DNA of 64,000 bases from Boesenbergia rotunda (taxonomy: Eukaryota > Streptophyta > Magnoliopsida > Zingiberales > Zingiberaceae). Each line of letters opens with the position of its first letter. Position 1 is the stretch's first letter. The DNA lies in NCBI GenBank assembly GCA_024364735.1, contig JAGFNQ010000875.1, forward strand, positions 62,001 through 126,000. The letters are read 5' to 3'. Shown here piece by piece: positions 45,229-57,432 of this stretch. A model generated the notes under the pieces. That model was not told where the DNA came from. It was given only the letters and a program-made list of their open reading frames with translations, and did not search any database. The translations under genes were made by a program, and so were the position numbers.

Positions 45229-45895
45229 AGCTGAAGAGTTTCAAACATGTTTACTACACGTTAGTATACTACTTTTCACTCCTTGTATCAGGCAGTGCAC
45301 AAACATGTTTTGATGATCTGGTAAAACCTTAGATTGCTGTTCATTTTGTGATTTCACACGCGCACCTCCCACCAAAGCCATCTGCCCCCTCTGAGGTAAT
45401 TTTTCATTCCTCTTCCACCGTCTCATGATCTGAAACCGTCTCATGATCTAAAACCGTAGGTTGCAACGTTGTTGTGCGCTTTGTTTCTTTTGAAGATTTA
45501 CGAATGCTTTCTTGTTGATTTTTGTGATTTCAAGTGGTAAAGTGGTTGTAAGGAAGTTTTTTTCACCGTCTCTAAGGTATATCACAAAAACCTATTCATC
45601 ATACTAATACTCTTCCTTTAGTCGACCTTATAAATATTCTGCATGATATTCTGCATGATAATATACTTACCAGAGGATCATTTGGTTGTCTGTTTCAGTG
45701 ACATACCTTTGCTGAAGCCATGAATGTCAGCTTCCTTGTTCTTGTATGAACACATTTGTTTGCCTTTATTTATTTATTTTCAAATTAATTTCGTAACTAG
45801 GAGTATTTGCACAGGAAGGAATACACTTCTCAATCATAAAGCAAAAAATGTTTTGCTATTCCCTCAAATAAGTAATCTACTAATCCTCTTTGCAG

Positions 45896-47046
45896 GAGTC
45901 AAATCCATTGCAAATTGCAGTCCCATTAGCATCAAGTGCTCATCATTTGGAACTTAATTTGAGGTTGCTAGGGAAGAATGCTAGCCATGCTTCAATGGCT
46001 GTTGTGAAGGAGATAGCTGAAAATCATGTGCATATACCCGAAATTAGCGATGCAAGTTTTAAGATGGACATTAAAGGTCCATAACTTCCCAATGCTTTCT
46101 TTTGATACATACCATACTCATATGGTATTAATGCTTGTATTTTCTTCTTTACAGTGATTGTTCTTTATGAGGTCGATAAAGTAACAGAAAATGTTCGGCA
46201 CTTAGTAAAATGGATAATGGATTGTTATGCTCATGTATGCAATATCTTCATATGTTGTCAAGATGACTTTGGTATTACTGATTCCATTAAAAGCAGATGC
46301 AAAATTATTAACATTGATGCCCCAGTAACGCATGAGGTAAGCTTGTTCTTCCTTCTTTGATGCTAGATATCAAAACTTCCATTTAATTTCCATCTGAGCT
46401 CTTTTTTAATATTTATTCTAAAATGTAACATGGGTTCTTAGTTTGTTTATCAAATTTCCTGTTTTTGCCTTTAGTAAGTATTCACCATGTGTTTTTTGTC
46501 ATCATTAAGTAGCATATAATTTTGTTGAATTTGAGATGCTCTCTTTGTTAACTAAAATTTATACATACAATGGTCCATCTGGGAGACTGCAATAGTAAGT
46601 TTTATACTCTTCCACTCCTCTCTAGGATGATTGAAATAGTAGGCTGATGTTGTGCATTTTCTTGATGCACCACATTTGAGGATTGCATATCAATGAATGG
46701 TTAAACTATATTTCAACTTTTTTCCCCAGATAGTGGAGGTTTTAACTCAGATTGCAGTGAGGGAGAGCTTTGAGTTTTCAACAACTTTTGCTGCCAGAAT
46801 TGCAACTAAATGCAAGCACAACATAAGGAAGGCAATAATGGCCCTCGAAGCATGTAAAGAACACAAGTATGGATACACTCTGTTAATAGCTTAGACAATT
46901 GTTCAAACACAACATCATAATGATATGTTGATTTTGCATCGTAATTACAGTTATCCCTTCATGGATAGACAACTAATACCTACTAGCTGGGAGGAGATTT
47001 TAGTTGAAATTGCAGCAGAGATTTTAGATGATCCATCACCAAGAAG
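45896..47046 (+). pseudogene. Captured fragment of an RFC3-like clamp-loader gene
   Basis: Four exons: 45896-46076, 46155-46336, 46730-46866 and 46951 to about 47046. All are bordered by GT-AG with compatible phases. The product has a Walker B-like VIVLYEVDK (RFC3 usually has LNEVDK), the RFC-box SRC motif in SIKSRCKIINIDAP, and lid/sensor sequences (FAARIATKCKHNIRKAIMAL, then EACKEHK, then YPFMDRQLIPTSWEEIL). This is the AAA+ core and lid of a replication factor C small subunit-like protein. The P-loop half and the C-terminal collar are missing. The match is closer to a diverged plant RFC3-like protein than to canonical RFC3, as far as I can judge. Confidence 0.8.
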
Positions 47047-47425
47047 GTTGAACAATAATGTTGATTTAATAGTTTTGTTTCTCATAACTATGAAAGTTAG
47101 AGATTTTAGCGAAATAATGTTATGCAGTGTTAATTTATTTGCTTTATTTTTGCTTTCTTGCTTTGTAGCTATAAATTCAAAGTGATATTACTTGAAACAA
47201 TTGCATGCCCAATACTTCTTGTATTAGTAGCCATATTGAGAGTTGAAGTTTTAAACCCCATATTATCCATTACATCTTGTACTAGTAATGGTATTAAGAG
47301 TTTCACGTTTTAAATCTATTGGTTGATTATTTATCGTGTTCATTTTGCAACCTTACGGTGGTCATCTTGCCTTCTACTTAACTTTTAGCATTTGTTGGTT
47401 TGGTTTGCTTATGAAAAAATCTAGA

Positions 47426-47426
<1 letters not shown>

Positions 47427-47462
<36 letters not shown>
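47427..47462. repeat. TA microsatellite within the CACTA element
   Basis: About 17 TA units between the second gene fragment and the right subterminal region. Confidence 0.95.
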
Positions 47463-47464
<2 letters not shown>

Positions 47465-48431
47465 CTTTATTATATATTTCTTTAATTTTATTTCATTTAC
47501 ACAAACTAATTAATATATAATTTTTTTTGTAGGTGACAAGAATATTGAATTTTGTTTAAGATGTGATGGTTGAAGATTGAAGATGCAACAAAGTTTGGAA
47601 GTTTGGTTATGTTTTGCTTTAGGAGAGACTTAATTTTTTGTTAGTTAAACTAAATGCATTGGATATATTTGTGATTGTGATTAGTGCATAGATATTTTTT
47701 AAGATGACCAATTTGACAGTCTTGTATTGTAAAAAAAAAATTGGCAATTATTGATTAACATTTTAATTTCAATTTCAATTTTTATTTGTGTTTATGTTAA
47801 TTAGTTATATGTTTAAATATTTATATCATAAAATATTGAAAATGGGTGAGATATTTATTAATATATGATATTTTTTATGTCACAATAGAACATCAAATCA
47901 TGTAGATAAAAATATCATTATAAAACTCATATGAAGATATTTCAAAATGTCATAATAAATGACTATTAATGACAATTTTAAATGTCCTTATAGACTATTC
48001 TAGCAAACATTTATATGTGTCACTATAAATTACATAACGAGACATTTTAAATTAACTTTATAAACTATCATTGGTGACATTTTTTATTATGACTATAAAT
48101 AAAATTCAAGACACTTAAAATTGTCTTGATAAATAATTTTAAAGGACATATAAATTTGTCATCATTACTATAATAAAACAACATATATAAATGTCATTAC
48201 AAATCTTATAGTGACACTATTTTTTGTCACTATAACAATTATTCATGCTATTAGTGTTGTCACTATTTCTATTTTATAATGACATTAAGAATTGTCATAA
48301 ATGATAAGACTTTAGACGACATCACTATAGAGGACATTTTAACTTAATGTCACTATATCAAAAATGTCAGTATAAGTAATATATGATGACACTTTTCAAT
48401 GTCATTAAAACCATTTTTTCTTGTAGTGGTT

Positions 48432-49915
48432 GGTCTATCTTATCCTTTAAAATCATTGATTATGTTATACAACCACTCATTTTATTTTAAATATATTTAA
48501 TTAGGGATTATTTGGTGTTTGCGTCAACAAAATTAGAGAAAATTATTTTCAAAGAAAAAATTCCTATATATATATATAAATATTTTTAAAGATTTTACTA
48601 AATAGTTAAATTGTGGGATTGTGGACTTATAAATATATCAATAGATTCCCATGGACCAAAGAGAACATATTATCATTCTAATTAATTCCTGCACAATTCA
48701 CAAACTAAATAATCATTTACCTAATTAAGGCATGAAAATAATCTATTTTGGCACTGTTGTGCTAAGTTAAAAGGCGATGTGAATTTGATTTTGTATTTCT
48801 TGTTTATTTCAATGTCTAGGTAAACTTAAGAAATTTACAATGGAGTCAATCTGTGCACCAAAAGTAAAATATCCAGCTAGACAATAACCGATGGTAAATT
48901 CGAATTCCAAACAAACAAAGGATTGAAATTGAAAAACAACATAAAAATTGAAAAAAAAAAGTGCAAGGACTAAAAATGCAATTCTTTCTATCTAATCAAG
49001 TCATCGAATACCACAAATTTTATCTCCTTTGAAGTTTTGTAATCCCATGTCAAATGGAGTTACAAATTCTCAATTCCTAACTATATATCACAAATGCCAT
49101 AAAATCACATAAATCCCTTGAATAATTATTATCACTCTCACACCCCCTTAGATACATGCAAATGAAAAATCTAGTTTAAAATGCTATCTTTATATATAAT
49201 ATTTCTCCCATTAGAAGCCTAAGCTGTGTAGGTGACTAAGTATAATTCCAATCCAAAAGAAAAACATTAATGACATACTCTTATAAATCTATTTCTTTTG
49301 TGTAGAACTAATTGCAACAAATTAATTAAAGCTATATATATAGGCTATAAAATATATATTTTTCCTTTCAGAAATAGATTAATAATCTATACAAAAGGAA
49401 AGCATGCATGCTACTCTTGTATGATGATAATTATAGGTGGCACCACAACTAGGCAAATATTATAAAAAGTGCAAGGCTACAAGCTTATCGAGTACTATGA
49501 GCCAAATCATGTTCTTACCTAGAATGGCCCTCTTCCCTTTAACCTATCTCCTCGTCAGTCTTCACTTTGTTGTGCCAGATCACCTGCAGCACATCTCGAG
49601 GCAAAAGTGAAAAACTGCAGGTAGAATAGTTAATTGGATGACAAATACAAAATGAAATTCATGCAACTTCACAAACATTACACTCAATTCTCACAAGGTT
49701 CTTAATTCGCTTGGCCACCTTTCATCTTACAGTTCCTCCACATCCCACACGAGATCAACCAGTTCTAGCTAGCTAGATATATAAAACGAGCAACAATTTG
49801 GAAAGAGTTAAACTACAGGAAGTGATTGATATAATTATCATATCATGTAATTGAGGTGTTGTGGATTGATTGAAACGGGTGCATGGTATGATCGATCGAT
49901 CGAGCAGCTCTTCTT
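48432..49915. other. Intergenic, AT-rich
   Basis: No coding exon. The last 300 bp before 49916 are likely the Dof 3' UTR. No transposon ends recognised. Confidence 0.5.
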
Positions 49916-51037
49916 CTACCATGGTCCGCCGCCGTTGTTGTTCATGAGGCCAGTCCAGAAGCCTGCGGGAGGAGGTAGCTCATCGGCTTGCCTGTTGGTA
50001 TTTTCGTCGAACAGTTGGTGTGCGACATTAATGCCGCTCGAAGGGACCGCCGCTGGCTTCATTTCGTCCGCTAGTGGAAACAGCAGCTTACCCCCGCCGC
50101 CGTACCCTCCGACGTTAACTCCTCCGGGCATAGGGAAGGTCATAGCCGACGGCGGCCGGATTAGCTCGAAGCCCGAGAGGAACTCCGCCGCGGGCGATGG
50201 CGCGGACATCATCGGCAAAAAAGGCGCGAAATTTGAGCAGTGACCGTTTATATAGTTGTACTCGACAGGCGGCGCGCATTGCTGTGGGATTCCGGAGGTC
50301 GTGGCGGAGAGGTTGAGGTACTCGGCAGGGGATCTCCTGGGAGCATTGATGGCGGCGGCGGAGGAGGCGGAGGAGGAGGAAGAAGAAGAGGGTTTCTTGT
50401 TCTTCCTGGAGCCGCCGCCGACGGGGACGTTGCGGAGAGAGCCGCCCTCTGTCCAGTACCGGCGGCAGGCCTTGCAGAAGTAGCGCGGCTGCGTGAGGCT
50501 GTAGTTGTTGTAGTAGCAGAACTTGGTGTTGCCGGAGTTGCACCGGGGGCACTTCAGCGGCGGCTTCTCCTTGCGCGGCGGCCGGACCGCCCTGCCACTC
50601 TTCATCTCCGCTGTCTCCGGCGATCTCAACGAGGTCGCGGAGGGCCCAAATTCTTCCATGGCCTTCCCCAGCGCCATCCCCTGCCATAAGGATCGATCTC
50701 CAAACCATCAGAAACCAGCCAACTAAGCCGGATCATTATTTATCATCAAAGCTTTAACCATCGACAGACGCTCTGAGCAAGAAAGAAGCAAACGGATGCT
50801 TTTCATGTCAGCGCACCGCACAGATAAAGGCAATTAAAGCAAACGCAGAGATAAAAGGAAGGGGAAAAAGGCAGAAAAAGAAAAGCAAAAGAAAAGCGAG
50901 CTGCCGCCGCTTTGAAGGATTAAAGACGTGGATCGATCCGGCGCCAATAAATTCCGGGCAAAAAAATAAAAAGGAAGAACACCAACTCCCTGAAAGCGAA
51001 TAAACAGAGCAACCTGAGGCCACTGCGTTGTGTCCAT
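49916..51037 (-). CDS. Dof zinc-finger transcription factor
   Basis: Two exons: 51014-51037 encodes MDTTQWPQ, then a 333-bp GT-AG intron, then 49916-50680 (from GMALGKAMEEFG), giving 262 residues. Starting at the second-exon ATG (50677) would lose the conserved MDTxxWxQ N-terminus found in many Dof proteins, so the two-exon form is preferred. The Dof domain is complete: CPRCNSGNTKFCYYNNY, SLTQPRYFCKACRRYWTEGG, then SLRNVPVGGGSRKNKK (C-X2-C-X21-C-X2-C). It binds AAAG cores and a basic NLS follows. A serine run and glycine-rich regions precede the C-terminal motif PPPAGFWTGLMNNNGGGPW, which resembles a Dof activation/repression tail. Acts in the nucleus. Confidence 0.93.
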
Positions 51038-51618
51038 GCCAAGCTCTTCTCGACGATCCGGAAGAAGGAAAAGGAAGGCAGGAGGACGAAGAAAACCCTA
51101 GGTGATAGAATGATATGGCGTGGTGGTCTACGATTGCACTCATATGGTATGCGAGGTGGAGGTGGAGGTGGTGGTGGTGGATGACGAATCCACTATCGTA
51201 TGTTATTTTTGTTTAGTGTGGAGGAGTTAATTCGATTAAACCCGGTATTTTGTCCACTTGCTGTCGCACGCAGTTAATGCCCGCATGTGAGGGAGGGAAG
51301 AGGGGGTGCGGCGCACGTGTGCGGGAGGCGAACGGCACGTGCCAGGGACAGTATTATGGAGGACGCGCTGGGCCGGGGCCCGCTTTGTGCGCGTGAAGGG
51401 GACAGCGATAGTGGCAGATGAAGACCTTGAAGCTGCCCCGTTTGAAAAACATGATCTGGATGAAGTTATGGGGATTTCCTCGGTTTAATTTATTCCCCAC
51501 GAATCAATTCCTTTTACATGCGAGGCCACGGCAGGCCTGTTTGTTTGACTCAGATTTGGTGTAGAAATTTAAATTTAAATTTAAATAATAATATTACTAA
51601 ATAAAATACCAATGCATA
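51038..51618. other. Dof promoter side and spacer
   Basis: Dof leader and promoter with a GGTGGA/GGT microsatellite at 51152-51180, followed by unassigned sequence up to the solo LTR. Confidence 0.5.
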
Positions 51619-52602
51619 TGATCACGGGCCAGGTTTATGGGCCTGGCCCATCTCGCGAGCGAGTAGGCTGGTCATCTTTGCGTTCCGTTAGTGGGGATCT
51701 TGGTCAAAAGCTCTCGAGGGCCCATCAAATGGATAGTTCGAACAGCTGATTCAGCCTGGCCTGGACCAGGGAATACTTCTTGCGTCATGGGATGGCTAAG
51801 CTCCAAGGTTTCACAAAGGCATGAGCCCGAGTCACAAGAACCCTGACCCGCGAGGGTATCAACCCTCCAGGCGATTCACTTCGGACCCAATTGGGGTATT
51901 GCCACTCGGGCACACCCTGACTCGGGAAGCATAGTTACTCTCGGTAATAGTGGCCTTTGGGCCCGAGCTCATATCCAGCCCTCAGTCGGCATCATCATTC
52001 TAAGCCGCTAGCCGGCACTAGCATTCGAGATTTTGTCGTGACTCATCCGAACAACCACTCTCTAACACCAGACTACCAGAAGGAATACGAGGTCGGCGCA
52101 AACCTGATACCATTCGGTTCGAATCGCAAGTATCCCGCTGACGTCATGATCTACCTGTCATACCTTGGCATCTCGTACCACGCTCGCCTACGTCTTTGTC
52201 AGACCTAACGGTGCCTGACAACGCTCGCCCACAAGTTGACAGCGTCCTTTTCCTTATTTCGGTATGCGACACAATACCCTGTCATCCTGGGCATGTCTTA
52301 TCCTGTCCTCGTATACGACAAAAAGTGACAGACCGGGCAGAAGCTGTTAGCTCCCCCGGTTATATAAGTCTTTCCACTCCTCGTCTCCAAGGTACGCGCA
52401 ATAATGTTTTCGATACTGTTCTATTACTTTTGCTGCTCTTTCACCACCGGAGACTGACTTGACCGTCGGAGTACTTTACCGGGGACTTTTTCCAGTGGAT
52501 TTTATCGGTCTCTTTCTTGTAGATCGGAGTCAGCATTAGCAGTTCGTGATCTTCTGAAGATCACGTACTCTTGAGTGTCCACCTCGCTTCGCGACAGGAT
52601 CA
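51619..52602 (+). mobile_element. Solo LTR of the Tat family (copy C)
   Basis: 984 bp starting TGATCACGGGCCAGG and ending GCGACAGGATCA, with a perfect 5-bp duplication GCATA at 51614-51618 and 52603-52607. It aligns along its length with LTR copies A and B: ACTTGACCGTCGGAG, AGGTACGCGCAATA, TGACAGCGTCC. It is uninterrupted and so gives the reference structure for the family. Confidence 0.93.
52361..52368 (+). promoter_or_regulatory. TATA box of Tat LTR copy C
   Basis: TATATAAG at the same place relative to AGGTACGCGCAATA as in copy A. Confidence 0.65.
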
Positions 52603-52607
52603 GCATA

Positions 52608-54102
52608 TATGAGTTTGAACTCTCGTTGACTTCAAAGTAAGAGGTCGACCTTTTCCATATCTCGGAGCTAGCAACAACATAACTCATGTGATTTTACACC
52701 GAGTTGGAATTATTTGATCATGCTAATTATTCTCTGTAATCATAATTAGGAGAAGAGAATGAAGGTTGCTAAAGATAATCATCCGTACGTTCGGAGCCAA
52801 AAGAGTTTGTTTTGATGGCCCCTCTTGCTGGATTAGGAGCCATGGAGCACATGCATTGCTTGTATATATGTTTAGACACAAAGTGGTGGCATCATGTGGC
52901 TCACATGCGAGCCAGGATTAATGGATTAATCGCTGGCTTTAGTTTGCAAAGAGATTGGCTTTTGGAACCCCCTCAATGAGATCTTCAATGGAGGGGCAGC
53001 AAAGAAGATGCCACAATGGACAGTGGTATTTTAAGGATGGCTCGTAAGATCGGTGTTTGATATGGTGTGCCAGAGGATGTCCTTTTTGATTTGGAGTTAA
53101 AGCAAGCAACCTTCATCTAATCATTGCAACCTTCATCTGTTTGTTTTGTTCTAACTGTTCTTATTGACCTATGTTTTAGATCTCTGGGAAAATCTCGTTG
53201 GCCTGACTTCATAATTTTCAATATAAGAAACTAAGAAAAAAGAGGAAAAGGTCCAAGACTGTACAAAAGGTTGTACCATGCAACCACCATTCTTAAGAAA
53301 TGTTCCGAGTTTCTACAGGAGTTGACCTCCTCTGTCCATCTTTCGTCGTTATCTTCTTCTTCCCCACCACCACCACAATTATGTGTCCTTGTGATTTGTC
53401 AACTGACCACCTCCAATTCCCATCCACATCTCACCTAACATGCCTTTCACTATTAGCTTAGTCTAATTATACACATGGTTGGTGAAGACAGGACTTTCTT
53501 CTTTCCCCCGTCCTCTTTATCAAGTCAGATAATAACAAATAGAGAGGACATAATGTAATTATAACTTAACCTGCTACTTGTTGTAGTCATTAACCTTTAC
53601 TGAAAATCCATATTAAAGTTAAGACAGGCAAGATATTTGACATTGGAAATGAATGAAACGAAGAAATGGAGAAGAGGAGGTAAAAGGTATGAGCCGTTGC
53701 TACCAAAGAATCTTTTAATTGATCAATACAATGAACAATATTGTACAACGAGGCTACGTACGTTCAAGAAATGGTCAATGGTAATGTAACATAAAAGTGA
53801 CTGCTGAAGAAGGAACCTTTCTCTCGCTCTGCCCCTTCATGTCTCCGATCAATTATAAGATGGACATCAGTAGTGTCAGATATAACTCAAGACTGTCTGC
53901 TGCAGAAGGAAGGAATAATCCTTTCTCTTTCCCTGTCTCTTCAAGTCTCCGCAAAATCTTGCACTTCACGCACACACTGCAGCCTTAGAACTGCAATTGT
54001 TCTTGTTTACCATCTTGACTTCCAACCATCGACCACATCAGGAAAACTGGAAAAAGAAGCTCTCTACCAACTCAGCCTAAACTTCTTGACCCTGAGTTTA
54101 GT
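52608..54102. other. Intergenic
   Basis: No gene recognised. An imperfect duplication (CTGCTGAAGAAGGAA near 53801 and CTGCTGCAGAAGGAA near 53898, both followed by CT-rich sequence and AGTCTCCG) lies close to the kinase 3' UTR. Confidence 0.45.
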
Positions 54103-57100
54103 TCAATGCCCAGGTAGGAGGCGTTGAACTAGTTCAGGAGAAGCACTTTCAAGCTCTGCAAACATGTTTAAATCTCATTTAAAGGACCATCGACGACGAT
54201 TAAACAGGAAGGTGAACAAGTCATAATTACCTTTAGATGTGAAGTTGAATAAAGGAGGAAGAGGTTTGCCACTAAGCAAACATGTGTTGGGATCTCTCAA
54301 TTCATCAAAGAATGGATGAGCGCAGGCCTCCAACTGTATCAATGATGACAAACAGGTTTATGTCACTTGGAATAGGTACCCATGGCAAACCATTAATGAT
54401 CAAAATAGAACTAGGTGGCAAGATGTAGAGAAGACATTAATTACTACAGTGGAAGTGCAAACAGAAAAGCTTTATTTTGTATTTGGATGTATCATACACT
54501 TACCGCTGTGAGACGCAAATTAGGTGAGTATTGAAGTAGTATTGACACAAGATCAATTGCCTCAGGGGGTACAGAATTTGCAAAAAGCTGCATGTTGTAG
54601 ACATGGTATGTTATTGTTTGGATCACTAGAGGATCATCATTATAATACAAATTCAGCTACCTTGTGCCAAGGGTGACCTTTCATGTATGGAAATTTGAAT
54701 TCTGAATAATTTGGGTTCATGCACTTGATTTCTTCATTTGTTGGGGTACCTAAAACCTGAGAAGGAACGACAATCAGTGAGATAAAAATTATTATTGAAA
54801 AGACAAATGCCATTGGCATAAACTAACCTTAATGATTTCCACGAGCTGATCAACACCACTTTCCCCTCGAAATAGAGGCTGCAAAGGGAATTCATATAGT
54901 AATTAGTTTACACTACTTCACCATACTCATGGAGATAAACTTATTCAATATCTTACACAAAACAATCACATAATAGGCATTAAACAATCTAGCCTATGCC
55001 CTCATCCTATGAAGATGAACTTATTTTTAAACGGAATGATAAATGTGCATGTAATCAAATTATCAAAATACTAGATTTGCCTCTTACCTGTCCAATGAGA
55101 AGCTCAGCCAACACGCAGCCGACTGACCATATATCGATAGCAGTGGTGTACTCTGTAGCTCCAAACATAAGTTCAGGTGCTCTATAGTACCGTGAGCAAA
55201 TGTAAGATATATTAGGCTCCCCTGGAACCTGAAACGAGATGAAGAGATATCAGAGGAGAAAACTATACAAGAGTCAAGCACACATTAGCTGACTTACCAA
55301 CATTTTGGCACTGCCAAAATCACAGAGTTTTACTTGATGAGTGTGAGGATTAACCTGAAAAATTGATAAATAGATTAAACTAACACTTCGAATAATGTCA
55401 CGTCTTCATAATTTTGCATTAGAGGACTCTAATGTGATAGGAATACATTTGCAAAGGATCTAGCAAGTTGGATAATTTTCCCACTTTTGAATGTTCTATT
55501 ATAATAGTTGTTTAGTTTGATAGATTGTTTAAGAAGTGATGGCCTTTCTATCCATGTCTTTTGCACAAAATGAACAGTTTATATTAGAATGCATATGAAA
55601 CTCCAATATAATCCTTACCAATATGTTCTGTGGTTTAATATCCCGATGGCATACCCCTACAACGTGGTGAATGTAAGACAGTGCATGAAAAATCTGCAAT
55701 CATAAATAAGAATAATCAATTTAGTTAGGAAAAGAGTTAGAAAGGGAGAGAAATCTTTGGAAAAGAAGTAAGGTAGAGCAACAAAATGTGAACCTGGAAG
55801 GTATACAGTTTTACATAAAGGAGTGGCATATGTTGGTTCATGCGATTATAAAACTTCAAAGTACGATAAAGAGTGTCGGAGATGTATTCGAGAACAAGGT
55901 TGAGGTAGAGCTCATCATTGTCGGTTGTCGAAAAGAAATAATGCTTAAGTTGAACTACATTTGGATGGTCAAGTAAGCGCATAGTTTGTAGTTCCCTATT
56001 TTTGTATCTCTTATCCTGTAAAACCTTCTTGATTGCAACTGCTTCTCCTGTTTCTAAACATTTAGCCTGCATTAGAAAAAAAAAATAACCATAAGTCACA
56101 ACGTTTCAGTTGTTTGAAATCTTAAGAAATAGAAAAATAAATCTAAAATAAAAACCTGAAAAACTACACCAAATGAACCTGTTCCAACAATGCGCTCAGC
56201 CTTATACGACATCATCTGCAATTCAATCAGTAATTAAGTTACTAAGTTGAGTCGACCAAATTTCTATGTGATATATCAGATTATTTAAAATTGATTTGGC
56301 TGCATTTCTTTGTAATCATCAAGTGCAAGTTTATGTTGAAGCAACATTTTAGTATTAAATCATCTAACCAGTTTGAGATGATAGAGAAAACAACACAAAA
56401 TAATGATACCTTCTTAGGTCTGCCATCTCGTCCACCTATTGTGGTTGTGATTATTTGACCCGGCATAGTTCCATTACCATCTATCAGTATATCATCTTGC
56501 TCCTGCAAAAATCAATCATAAATTATATACGTAAGAGTGCACCGAATGTTTGTGTTGGGAGCACTAGATAATCAGACCTATTTTTGATGTTAACAAATAT
56601 TCAAAGTTAAGGTTTATGGTAATCTAATATATTATACTGAGTGTGCAGGAAAGTCCTAGTGTAATTAGGCACGAAGTCTTGACCTGTAAGATTAAGCACG
56701 AAGTCCTAGTCGAAGATTAGGCATCAAAGACCTGACCGAGTGTTGGGCACGAATACATGGTTCGGAAGACTGAGCACGAAGATCTAGCCGAGGGTATCTA
56801 AATGGAGAACCATTAGGATGCGAACTTTGGGATGCAACCCTAATGAAAAGGATTGAGGTTGATACCAAAGCTACCCAAATACTACAATGTACCATAACCA
56901 AGGAAGAACCGAACCGGGTTGGACCATTCATAAGTGTCAAAGACCTTTTTCAGAGAAATTGATCAAGTGATTAAATCCGAATTTATTTTTCGAATGCGAT
57001 AATCACCCCCCAATCGCTCTCTACGATCCTACGCCGAAAGGTAGGGAATATTTCAAACAAATTAAAGTAAATTGCGCAAACCTTCTCATCCTGTATACCA

Positions 57101-57432
57101 ACTTTATCATCTCTGATTGCCTTTGTTGTTGCTTCAGATGTCAATGTTCTTGCATCAACATTCACATCTGACGAAGCGATATGTTGATCTAGAGTAGATA
57201 TTTTGTTGTCGGCCATAGATTTTTCTGTAAGAAGGTCCACTGCGTCATCGAAACTTGTAGTAGTTTTCTTTCCAACCTTAACATCCTGTGCGAACATTAC
57301 ATCGTTTGCTTGGGGAAAAAAAAGATCCAGCATAATTTCCAAAGAAAATGAATAGGAAGATGGGCGACTCACGGGATCGGGGACGGAAGGGTGACCGGCG
57401 GCGATGTTCTTGATTCGCCGCATCATATGCAT
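54103..57432 (-). CDS. Shaggy-related/GSK3-type protein kinase
   Basis: Thirteen exons on the minus strand: 57373-57432, 57082-57285, 56410-56502, 56156-56215, 55794-56066, 55619-55693, 55298-55354, 55088-55228, 54828-54878, 54661-54756, 54504-54587, 54231-54333 and 54103-54155. Phases close on 449 residues. The N-terminus MHMMRRIKNIAAGHPSV resembles the MxxMRRLxSIAxG start of the AtSK3/AtSK4-type branch. Kinase motifs are all present: GTGSFGVV, VAIKKV, CHRDIKPQN, CDFGSAK, and the activation loop NISYICSRYYRAPE with its tyrosine. Arginines and lysine of the primed-substrate pocket (KRYKNREL, HRD, GSAK) are kept. Odd points: the usual TREE motif is TNEE, and the C-terminus stops early at ELVQRLLPGH. 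Plant GSK3s phosphorylate regulators in brassinosteroid and other signalling. Confidence 0.9.
56620..56900. repeat. Degenerate LTR-like repeats in kinase intron 2
   Basis: A loosely repeated pattern of AAGTCCTAG / GAAGATTAGGCA / GGCACGAA lies in the 579-bp intron. It recalls the AAAGTCCTAG...GGCTAGG repeats of the SIRE-type LTR. Likely a relic; no ends found. Confidence 0.35.

Larger units (their letters stand above)
43963..48428. mobile_element. Pack-CACTA: non-autonomous En/Spm element carrying two host gene fragments
   Basis: It begins CACTACAAGAAAAAAT and ends with the inverse (ATTTTTTCTTGTAGTG), a 16-bp terminal inverted repeat. GTT flanks both sides (43960-43962, 48429-48431), the 3-bp CACTA duplication. 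Subterminal regions (43980-44120 and 47870-48420) are packed with AAATGTCAT / ATGACATTT motifs in both orientations. No transposase is present. Instead, 44660-45228 is a PIN auxin carrier segment and 45896-47046 an RFC3-like segment, both with exon-intron structure, preceded by a GC-rich leader-like block (44210-44630). Confidence 0.93.

Noticed and set aside
50240..50689. 149-residue glycine-rich ORF on +
   Set aside because: Antisense shadow of the Dof gene.
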